From: Flavobacteriales bacterium UBA7666
Lineage (GTDB): Bacteria; Bacteroidota; Bacteroidia; Flavobacteriales_D; Crocinitomicaceae
Reading direction: 5' to 3'
DNA: 64,000 nucleotides
Assembly: GCA_002483265.1 (NCBI GenBank)
Contig: DLHO01000005.1
Location: 160,282 to 224,281, forward strand
The position numbers and the translations under genes were made by a program. Shown here piece after piece: positions 33,924-43,400 of the stretch (the first letter of the stretch is position 1; each line of letters opens with the position of its first letter). The notes under the pieces were generated by a model, which worked only from the letters and a program-made list of their open reading frames with translations, had not been told where the DNA came from and did no database searches.

Positions 33924-35204
33924 TTACTTAGAGAGCACATCAAATCCGATGTCCTTTCTGAAATATGCTTTGTCGTAAGAAATCTTCTCAATACTTGAAT
34001 AAGATCGCTCCAATGCTGCTTCCAGGTTTCGTCCGTAAGAAGTAACTGCTAAAACACGGCCACCATCAGACAATACCACCGGTCCGTCACTTGAAGTTCC
34101 TGCATGAAAAACCAAACTGTCGGTTACGCTGTTGATTCCGTTGATTACTTTTCCCTTTTCGTAAGCATCGGGATAACCACCGGAAACCATCATGACGGTA
34201 CAAGCACTTCTCTCTTCAAATTGAATATCACATTCGGAAAGTGTGTTTGTAGCAACACCTTCCAACAGGTCAATCAAATCAGATTTTAAACGTGGCATGA
34301 CCACTTCTGTTTCAGGATCTCCCATACGGCAATTGTATTCAATAACATAAGGTTCACCTTTCACATTGATAATTCCAAAGAAAATGAACCCTTTATAGAC
34401 GATTCCATCTGCTTTTAATCCTTTGACGGTTGGAATAATGATCTGATTTTCAATTTTATCCATGAACGTTTTGTCACAGAAAGGAACCGGTGAAACAGCT
34501 CCCATTCCTCCGGTATTCAAGCCGGTATCACCTTCGCCAATGCGTTTGTAATCCTTTGCTTCCGGAAGTATTTTATAGGAATCTCCGTCAGTTAAAACAA
34601 AAACGGAACATTCAATCCCTTTTAAAAATTGCTCTATCACTACACGTGAAGATGCATCTCCAAATTTCGCGTCAGCAAGCATGCTTTTCAATTCGGTTTT
34701 CGCTTCATCCAGTGTTTCCGGGATCAAAACCCCTTTTCCAGCTGCCAATCCGTCTGCCTTCAAAACGTAAGGAGCTTTCATTCCATCTAGAAATTTATAT
34801 CCCTGTTCCAACGTGTCTTTAGTAAACGTAGCGTACTTAGCAGTAGGAATATTGTGACGCATCATGAATGCTTTTGCAAAGTCTTTACTTCCTTCCAATT
34901 GAGCAGCTTCTTTGTTTGGTCCGATAACCGGAACGCTTTTCAATTGAGCATCTGCAAGGAAGAAATCGTGGATTCCTTTCACCAAAGGATCTTCCGGCCC
35001 CACGATTACCATATTGATATTCTCAGCAAGCACAAATGCCTTGATTGCAGGAAAATCCAATACAGAAATTTCCACATTTGTTCCATGATGTCGAGTTCCG
35101 GCATTTCCCGGAGCGATAAACAATTGCTCTAAATGAGAACTTTGAGCAATTTTCCAGGCAATTGCATGCTCTCTTCCACCTGAACCCAACAATAAAATGC
35201 GCAT
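33924..35204 (-). CDS. purD: Phosphoribosylamine-glycine ligase PurD
   Basis: An ATP-grasp enzyme of 426 residues, full length. It makes glycinamide ribonucleotide, the second step of purine synthesis. The N-terminal Rossmann-like domain begins LLLGSGGREHAIAWK. The ATP-grasp region has PYVLKADGLAAGKGVLI (about 138-154), GMGAVSPVPF and EYNCRMGDPETE near 290. It follows purQ by 1 bp and precedes a CNNM-type gene. Two purine genes at the end of the train carrying the secretion gene sprA implies shared transcription with secretion genes. Confidence 0.96.
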   Translation of the reverse strand: MRILLLGSGGREHAIAWKIAQSSHLEQLFIAPGNAGTRHHGTNVEISVLDFPAIKAFVLAENINMVIVGPEDPLVKGIHDFFLADAQLKSVPVIGPNKEAAQLEGSKDFAKAFMMRHNIPTAKYATFTKDTLEQGYKFLDGMKAPYVLKADGLAAGKGVLIPETLDEAKTELKSMLADAKFGDASSRVVIEQFLKGIECSVFVLTDGDSYKILPEAKDYKRIGEGDTGLNTGGMGAVSPVPFCDKTFMDKIENQIIIPTVKGLKADGIVYKGFIFFGIINVKGEPYVIEYNCRMGDPETEVVMPRLKSDLIDLLEGVATNTLSECDIQFEERSACTVMMVSGGYPDAYEKGKVINGINSVTDSLVFHAGTSSDGPVVLSDGGRVLAVTSYGRNLEAALERSYSSIEKISYDKAYFRKDIGFDVLSK

Positions 35205-35205
35205 A

Positions 35206-35892
35206 TTAACAGAATTTCAAGATTGATTCGAAGAAACGTTTTCCATCCTCATTTGCTAAAGCTCCATCTGCAGCTCTTTCAGGGTGAGGCATCATTCCAA
35301 ATACATTTCTTCCCGGGTTACAAATTCCGGCAATGTGGTGTAATGATCCGTTTGGATTACTTAGTTCAGAAACTTGCGCTTCTTCATTCACATAGTGAAA
35401 CAATACCTGGTCATTATCTAAAATAGATTTCATTGTATCATCTGCTGCGTAAAATCTTCCTTCACCATGTGCAATTGGAATTTTATATGCTTTAGCGGCA
35501 TCTAATCCTTTTGTGATTGCACTGTTTGTGGTTGCCGGTTTCAAGTACACATTCTTGCAAATGAACTTTTGGTTATTGTTGTGCAACAAAGCACCTTGCA
35601 ATAATCCACTTTCAGTCAAAATCTGGAAACCATTGCAAATACCCATTACGTAACCACCTTTTTCAGCGTGATTCATAATCTCACCCATAATTGGAGAAAG
35701 TTTTGCAATCGCTCCTGAACGTAAATAATCTCCATAAGAGAATCCGCCCGGAAGAACTACAAAATCCACCCCTTTCAAGCTGGTATCTTTATGCCATAAA
35801 CGTTCTACTTGTTGGCCCATGATTGTTTCAAGGACATATACCATGTCTTCATCACAATTGGAACCCGGAAAGGTAACAACACCAAATTTCAT
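35206..35892 (-). CDS. purQ: Phosphoribosylformylglycinamidine synthase glutaminase subunit PurQ
   Basis: A class I glutamine amidotransferase of 228 residues from the ATG at 35892 (MKFGVVTFPGSNCDEDM). LPGGFSYGDYLRSGAI is near 50-65, the nucleophile cysteine lies in MGICNGFQIL near 85, and the C-terminal MMPHPERA carries the histidine of the triad. It supplies ammonia to PurL in step four of purine synthesis. PurQ as a separate protein implies a separate PurL (and usually PurS) outside this window. The extension upstream to 35949 is unlikely because a -7 box (35937-35944) sits inside it. Confidence 0.95.
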   Translation of the reverse strand: MKFGVVTFPGSNCDEDMVYVLETIMGQQVERLWHKDTSLKGVDFVVLPGGFSYGDYLRSGAIAKLSPIMGEIMNHAEKGGYVMGICNGFQILTESGLLQGALLHNNNQKFICKNVYLKPATTNSAITKGLDAAKAYKIPIAHGEGRFYAADDTMKSILDNDQVLFHYVNEEAQVSELSNPNGSLHHIAGICNPGRNVFGMMPHPERAADGALANEDGKRFFESILKFC

Positions 35893-35936
35893 TGATCTAT
35901 TTTTGCGACGGAAGCCCGTCAATTCATGAATGGCAA

Positions 35937-35962
35937 CAAAGTTAGTCAATCTAGTCAGACAA
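35937..35962 (-). promoter_or_regulatory. Possible internal promoter for purQ-purD
   Basis: Minus-strand TAACTTTG (35944-35937) fits the -7 consensus. TTG at 35962-35960 is only 15 bp upstream, shorter than usual. It straddles the 3' end of the DUF6427 gene and could let purQ-purD be expressed apart from sprA. Confidence 0.35.
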
Positions 35963-36929
35963 CCATGTATGAAATGAGGAAAAATTTAGCAACAGCTATA
36001 ATTAACGTGAGGTAAAAAAAGATGCTTGCAACTCGTTGCCAAATTCGATGGATAAAGGCAAAAGTAAAGAAGAAACTCAAAGGAATGAAGAGCATACTGA
36101 CCCATTCTGACTGTTGATAAATAATGATTTCAGCTACTCCTAAAAGCAATGTTCCGATGAGAATCCATACTAAAGCCCGATTCAATTTTTTAAATCGAAT
36201 ATTACTCACACGCACTCTAATCTGAATCCCGATAATACTCAATAAGAATAGTACTACGATGGTTGCCGTTGTTCCATAGAAAAAGATCTCTTCATATTTA
36301 ATCAGTGAAGAGTGACGTAAAATTCTTGTGGAAATGGTGTGTCCTGAAATCCACCAGTAAGTCAAGCCATTCGCAATCGGGATCAAAAAGCCGATGATCA
36401 TCAAGAGCCATTGTCTAAAACTAAAAGGATGCAGCGCCCAGGCAGAAAACCAAAACGGAATAATCAATGCGGCGCTTGGAGGAAGGAATGAAGCCGATAA
36501 ACCAATGAAAAAGGCACTGTTGAATGAAGATGTTAGATTTGTTTCATGTCCTTTCAACTGAAATAGTAAACGTATTGATTGCAACAGGAACAAATGACAG
36601 ATCAATACTGCATCGACCTGATAAAAGGAATGCGAAAAACTCATCAAGACTACATAGAACAATGCAGGTCCATAATTGTTCTTGTCTAAGAATTCATGTT
36701 GATTGAAAAGGAAATTTAATTGAATAGCATTTACTAAAACAATGACAGAGGCAATGATTGAAGTCCACCAGGAACCAAGAAAGGCGGTTTTCCCCCAAAG
36801 TCCCAAATCCACCACATCAATCAACGCATGAAAATGAAATTGCGCATTCAGGAGTTGAAATCCAACAACAATTGGAATCAACAACAGCAATACCAATGGA
36901 CGATTACTCAAAAACGGACGCAATATCAT
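35955..36929 (-). CDS. DUF6427 family integral membrane protein
   Basis: A hydrophobic protein of 324 residues with about nine or ten predicted transmembrane helices and few charged loops. It matches the DUF6427 family from Flavobacteriia by its opening (RPLVLLLLIPIVVGFQLLNA), its pattern of helices and its place beside purD (recall). No function is known. One suggestion is a transport or lipid-related membrane step; the sequence shows no catalytic motif. It lies 27 bp after the GNAT gene and 62 bp before purQ. Confidence 0.75.
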   Translation of the reverse strand: MILRPFLSNRPLVLLLLIPIVVGFQLLNAQFHFHALIDVVDLGLWGKTAFLGSWWTSIIASVIVLVNAIQLNFLFNQHEFLDKNNYGPALFYVVLMSFSHSFYQVDAVLICHLFLLQSIRLLFQLKGHETNLTSSFNSAFFIGLSASFLPPSAALIIPFWFSAWALHPFSFRQWLLMIIGFLIPIANGLTYWWISGHTISTRILRHSSLIKYEEIFFYGTTATIVVLFLLSIIGIQIRVRVSNIRFKKLNRALVWILIGTLLLGVAEIIIYQQSEWVSMLFIPLSFFFTFAFIHRIWQRVASIFFYLTLIIAVAKFFLISYMVV

Positions 36930-36956
36930 ACCGCGAATTTAATGGGAATTTTAGAA

Positions 36957-37400
36957 TCAAAAAAACAAACGGCCATTCACCCATTCGGGATCTAAAACAG
37001 CGTGGTGCTTTTTATAGAATTCAATTGCCGGCTCATTCCAATCAAGGACTTGCCAATCCATTCGTTTAACGTCCCATTTTTTGGCAACCGCAACCACTTC
37101 AGCAAACAATTCGGAACCGATTCCTCCTCTGCGGAATTCAGGCTGGATGTAAAAGTCTTCGAGGTAAAGGCATCTTCCTTTCCAGGTAGAATAAGATTGA
37201 TAGTACAATGCAAATCCCACTACTTCCAGAGTATCATTTTCAACAACAAGCGCTTCGCAAACTGCATCCACAAAGAGATCAACTCTCAGTTTTTCAACCG
37301 TGTTTGTAACCTCATTCGGTGCTTTTTCATACAAAGCCAATTCAGAAATCAGGCCGTGAATCGCTTCCTCATCACCCATTCTTGCAGCACGAATAGTCAT
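36957..37400 (-). CDS. GNAT family N-acetyltransferase
   Basis: A complete single-domain GNAT enzyme of 147 residues. The acetyl-CoA pyrophosphate-binding loop is FRRGGIGSELF near residues 98-108, preceded by LEDFYIQPE and followed by DWNEPAIEFYKKHHA. The overall sequence (MTIRAARMGDEEAIHGLI ... YLEDFYIQPEFR) resembles the diamine (spermidine/thialysine) acetyltransferase-like group, so a small amine is a likely substrate (inference). Its ATG lies 1 bp after the sprA stop, so it is co-expressed with the secretion translocon. Confidence 0.88.
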   Translation of the reverse strand: MTIRAARMGDEEAIHGLISELALYEKAPNEVTNTVEKLRVDLFVDAVCEALVVENDTLEVVGFALYYQSYSTWKGRCLYLEDFYIQPEFRRGGIGSELFAEVVAVAKKWDVKRMDWQVLDWNEPAIEFYKKHHAVLDPEWVNGRLFF

Positions 37401-37401
37401 C

Positions 37402-40400
37402 TTACAATCCTCCTAAGTTAAAGCGGAATCGAATACCGGTACTCATGTTACCTGTTGGATAAGATGTCGCGATCTTAGGATTCGTAATCACCTGATCGTA
37501 GTAGAACTGAACCATCAAGTTTGCACCGATGTTGTAGTCAATCGACGATTTAATTGAAATTACTTTTTGTCCGGCAGTTGCTTGCTCAGTCGATTCAACA
37601 ATCTTGCGAATTACTGTCAGGTTATCTCGGAACGTAAAGTCAAAACGGATATTCAATGGATTCTCCGGTTTGTTTTTACCAATCTTGAATGGCAATCTCA
37701 CTTTCGGGAATTTATAACCTGCACCAACAACGATCTCATTTCCTAATACTTCAGTCACCTGATTGTTATTCAATGAAAGTGTTGCAGAACGATCTTTTTT
37801 GATTTCGAATTTCGTGATCAATCCCGAACTTCCTGCTTTCTTGCCTCCCAAATTCCAGGTTGCATCGAACCCGATTAGTGGAGAGAAGCGTTCAGAGACC
37901 GTAACCGTTTGAATGTTTCTTTCTGAGATGAAGTTGCCATTCAAATCACGTGCTGTTGCACCACCATTCTGATCAAACGTTGCATTTAAGTTTGACTGAA
38001 CCTGTCCTAAAGTTACGGTAGAAGAATATGCATGACGGACTACAAAATTCTTAGTCAACTTTTTCATTTTCTCAAATTTCGCCAACCCGTTGTAATTTAC
38101 TGTCCAGTTTGGTAATGGCAGTGAGTTGAACGGATTAACCGAACGTTTGTTCGTTTTCCCATTTGTATAAGACGATAAAAATGCTCCGATCACTACTTCT
38201 TGCTGAGAAAGGTTATATCCATCGCGGTATCCACCTGAACTTCCGGAAGAATTTGCATTGGAACTACCCAACAATTCAGAAACCTGCTTCGTAGTTTCTC
38301 TCATTTGTTTGAAGTTTGCGGACTCGAAACCTGCTGACAACTTCTCAAACGCACTTCCGATAGAGATCGTAGAGTATGAAAGCGTAGATGTTTGAAAACG
38401 GCTTTGAGATTCAAATTGCTGAGAAAGATCATTGTATCTGAAGAAATCATTGGTATTCTCAGACATGGTTCTGTTCATGGACAAATCGATCGTTAAATCT
38501 TTCATCGGTTCAAGCGTTGCCCGCCCGGTATATGTTTGATTGTGCGTAATCGAATGCTGGCGGTTCAATGCCGGATTCTCTACCATCCAACCTTTATCTG
38601 CAGCTGTCTGAGCAAAATTATAGCCGGTTTCTCTCCCTGTAACGCTATAAGACTGCTGGCCGAAGATGAATCCACCCATTCCCGAACTGAATGCAGGGTT
38701 AAATCCTAAGATTCGAGCTTGCTGGTTGTATCCAGGCAATAATGTTCCGTCTGTTTGGCTATATGTTCCTGAAACGTTTCTGACACTCATTACTAAACGT
38801 GCACCAAAACCTGCAATAGGATTTACTTTATTGTTTTTCTTACGTTTTTGCTGACGCTCGTGCTTACGTTTCTTGCGTTCCCATTGACGGCGTTCCTTTT
38901 TGGTCATCTCATCCAATGGTTTCGGCGGTTTTAATTCCAAAACTGCAGTTTCTTTACCTTTCTCTTCCGGTTTACCCGTTTCATCAGCTCCGGCAGCTTT
39001 TTGCCTCATTGGAGCCCTTGAAGGTGCACCGCCGGTATTTACCTTTTTGAAGAACGGAATTTTGTTATACAAAGTGGTCATATTAGCCTGAAGGGTCGCA
39101 TTCACTGTTCTACTATTCTGAACAATATTTCCGTAATCCTCCTGACCAAGCGGTGAACGCTGCCAGTTATAAGTTCCTGTATATTTCGCATTACCAGTTA
39201 ACCAATCCAAAGCAGGAATTAAATTAAACGGTACATTGTAGGAGAACGTGTAATCATGGGTGTAATCCATTGTTTTACCCAAAGTTCCCAACTGTTTACG
39301 AATGGTATCTTTGAACTGACGGTATAATGAGTCATTACCTCTGCGGTTCACCTCTCCATCACTTTCGTCAAAGATAGCTCTGTTATTCGCATTGAAAGTC
39401 AATTTCAGGTTTTTAGTCAAATCCCAACCTAAACGATAACCTCTGTTCCATTGGAAATTTTTAACGTACACTGGTTTATACTCAAATGCACCTGCCGAAG
39501 TGTCAATCGTATTACGGATCTGACGCTCGTTATAGTTTCGTTGTATGTCATTTGTAAAGCCAAGTGTTTTTGGCAAATATCCAATGCTGGTTTCTTTAAT
39601 CAATCCCCACCACTTGGACTTTTGCATCATTTTGTTCTTCTTAAACGGTTCGAATGGTTTATTATCAAACGTATAAGCATAAGCCAAACTACCTTTCCAC
39701 TGTTTTGTCCGATCATAGTTCGTATTAAAGTCGCGGTGGAAACTTTCACTATATCCATAGCCTGCCATCCAGTTGGAGATATCATAGAAATGAGCTTTTT
39801 TACCAGCTGCCCGTTCTTTTCGAACTCCCTGAAAGTTATACGATTTACGCTCGGTATAATCCTGAGCAATTTTTGCAATTTTTTGTCTTTGTCCGGCTTC
39901 GTATTCTCTCAACTTAATATCCGGATTGAATGGATCATACTCCGGATTAACGATTCCAAGGGAATAACCGTAGAAAAACGGAACCGCCAATTTAATTCGA
40001 TTCCCAAAGAATTGACCTAATTGCAAGTTGGTTTGGAAATCCATCCCAATTTTTTGATTTCGTTGTCTTTCCTGAACACGTGAGTCAACTGCCCCCCAGT
40101 TCACACCGGAGTAATTACCTGAAAGTGAAAAACTACCGAAATCTGCAGCTTGAACTTGCATTTGAGCAATCGCAGCCGAACCTCCATCATCTACAAAGTC
40201 AGTCAAACGCAACTCATTAATCCAAACTTGAACACACTTAGCAAGTCCATCATCTGCCCAAGGCGATGGTTGGTTTTTGCTCGGGTTACGAACCCCGATC
40301 ATGATCGTTTTAATTCCTTGTAAGTTTGGACTTCCTTTTACTTTTATTCTTCTATCCGGATTTTGCGGATCAATAATCACATATTCCACATTTGGCGCAA

Positions 40401-43400
40401 TTCCGGAATTAGGTTGCCCCAATAAATTGTTTCTACGCTTTTTCAAATCCAATAAATCCTGGAAAATGATTTCCATGTTATTTGATTCCAGCCAAATATT
40501 ATCTGCATTATTGGTATACCATGCAGTTAGATTTAAAGGAAGTTCATATTCATAGTAATTATCTACGAAATCAGTTCCCAAACGTACAAACAAAGTCACG
40601 TCTTTATCGCGTAATGTATTCGCAACAATTTCTTCCGCGTGCACATACATTTTCAATTTCTTGTATGTACGAACGTCGAACTGAACATTTTTGTAAGCCG
40701 CTCTTGCATCACCATCCTGTAGGTTACAAACATCTAAGGTCAATGCTTGCTCATTCATTTGACGCTGTTGCGGCTGCGACGGGTCAATTTCACGTTGGAT
40801 TCCCGGAGGGATTTGATAACCGATAGGAGATTTTTCATTGTTCTCTTCAAAGTTCAATGCTCCGATATTGAAAGTTGTCAGGTTTGGATCCACCTGAATA
40901 ACCTCACCGGGAGCTGTTAAATCCAACAAGTACTTTCTCCATTCTCCACGAACCAATTCCAATTTTGCAAAACGAACGATTACTTCTTCATCGAATCCTC
41001 GCATGAACATGCGGAAGAAACGGATAGATCTGAAGTCACGAATTCCGTTAACTGTTCTTTCCGGCTCCTTAATCGGAACTTTGAACTGATACCACTTTTC
41101 TGTTTTTGTTGAATTTGGCGGAGTGTAAGTTACCACACTTGTAATGTGATTCTTTCCTACAACCATATCCGAAGGGCGTAAACTTACCCGGTACTGGAAA
41201 TAAGCTTCTGATTCAGATAAGTTATTATCCTGATTGATATCTTCTAAATCAGGGGTGTTTCTTGCCTGAGTAGGATATCCATCACTATTAACGGTATCAG
41301 ACATTTCTGTCGTAGCAGAGTTTCCTTCCATTCCGTTATACTTTTTATAACGTTGAAGGATATTCAATTGCTGCTGATCATACACATCATCGCGGTAGAA
41401 GTTGTAATCATCACTCGATGGATCCGCAATCATTCTGGCTTTTACAGCTGGATCCAAACCTGAGTTTTGAACCCAATTCACATATCCCGCATAGGAAGTA
41501 GCTTCTTCAGAAGATTTATATCCGTCAATTCCAACATCCTGATTTATTCTAGAATTCGGATCATTGTCAAATGCATTTACAACCACTTGCTGAGTTGATA
41601 CTTTGGCCCATGGTGTAATAACTACCGGATAATTGGCTCCGGCATACGGAGGAATTCCATTTTCAAAACTCTTTCTTGAATCTGCCAATACATCTTCGGA
41701 AACGTTTCCTAAGTTGAAATACAAATCACCACCGGTTAAATTCGGAGTGGCTGTCATTGCATCCTGATTGAAAGGATCCAAGATCCAGAACTGGATATAC
41801 TCTACGTTTGCCTGCTCAAAATCATTAGTAGTTAATGAACGCATAATTCCTCCCCAACGATCTTCCGGATTTGTAAATGTCCCATCCGGATTCACTGTAG
41901 CAGTGGTATCGTAGTTGTACATTCCTCTGTCCTTGGGATAATACCCTAATTCCAAAATCTGAATGGTTGGGATAGATCCGTAAGTTAACTGTTGATTTGG
42001 GAATACATCTGTTTGAAGTACCTGACGCATACGACTGTCGTAAATCTGCGAAGGATCATCTTTGATGTGCTGTGGTGTTAAATTATTTGATTGATAGAAA
42101 AGTGGGTCAATTAAATACCACGCAATCTTCGCTCTCTTAAATCCATTGGATAAGTTCTTCGAAGCACCTTCCGGGAAAATATCTGTTTGTCCTTGAGGTG
42201 TTGACGCAATTCGCCATGCACTTTGTGTTCTTAAATCAATGGTGCTCTGGCTTCCTTCGAAATCATCTACATATGAAATTCCCGCTTTTGAGATTGCTTT
42301 TGGTGTTCCAGGAATCAAGTGTGCAAATTCACCCTTAAAGGTCATAAAGGATTTTTCCTTGGTAGAAAGAATCGGCAATAAATCAATGAATTTCGTCAAG
42401 AACGGAAGTTCCGTTCGGTAATTGATATCAAAACCAATCACATTGTTTTTGTATGGTTCACTTCCGAAATCGACTTTTTGAGTTACCGGTCGTTCCATCA
42501 TCCTTAGCCAGGTGGCTCCAATGTTGAAATCCTTATTGAATCGATAATTTAAGTGTGTCCCAACCATGGATTTGGATTGGAAACCAAATACAGAGTTACT
42601 TTCAATGGAAATTTTGATCGGCGTATTGGACTCCAAAACTCCGGTGTTCAGGATTTTCACACGACCTAAGTTATAATCTACGGTATAATCCTGCCCTTCT
42701 ACCATCGGGATTCCTCCAGCAGTAACCTTAACAGCCCCTTCCGGAACGTTCAATGCATTCAAAGAGATATCCGAAGTGACTGAGGATTGGTATTCTCCTT
42801 TAAATAAGAAACGGTTCTTACTCGGAATTTGTTGAGCTGCGGTTTTTGTTGAATCGTACAATTCGGTATAAGCAATTGTATTTGCAATGGTTTCAGGCAT
42901 TCCGTTCACCATTAGCTTTTGTTTCAATACCTGCCCAAAAGGTTCGGTTGTTGAAAACATCACCCGTCCATTCTTGGTATTGATTGTCCCACCGGTTTCT
43001 GCTTTCTGACCATTGTACATGATCGGTACAAAGTCAAATAATCCATCCGAGAATTGCTGATTGTTGACATTCAAACGATCCATCTCAACCAGGGTGATGA
43101 TTTGTTTGTCATCCAAACCTGGATAAGGTAAAATAGGCGCCAAAACCGATGTCTCCGGGTTGTTATAGAAAATATTTAACTTAAAACCATTTGCATCCAC
43201 CTGATACGCACCGATCGAATACACATTTTTCATCATCAAATCCCAAATTTTCAAAGAAGGATTTGTGAGCGTCGGTTTCAATAGCTTCAACATTAAGGCA
43301 TTTTGACCTGCAATACCATCTGTAGAGAATTCACCTACCTGAAATGTTTGCCCTCTGTAGGTATATTCGTACGCAACAGCCAATACCTCATCGTTGTTCA

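Noticed and set aside
38820..38900. Lys/Arg-rich segment in SprA as a possible foreign insertion or frameshift
   Set aside because: Reading frame is intact on both sides, and I recall basic stretches at this place in other SprA proteins; it is more likely a normal periplasmic loop.
39451..40020. 189-codon plus-strand frame opposite sprA
   Set aside because: Antisense shadow of a well-supported sprA reading frame, with no promoter or recognisable domain.
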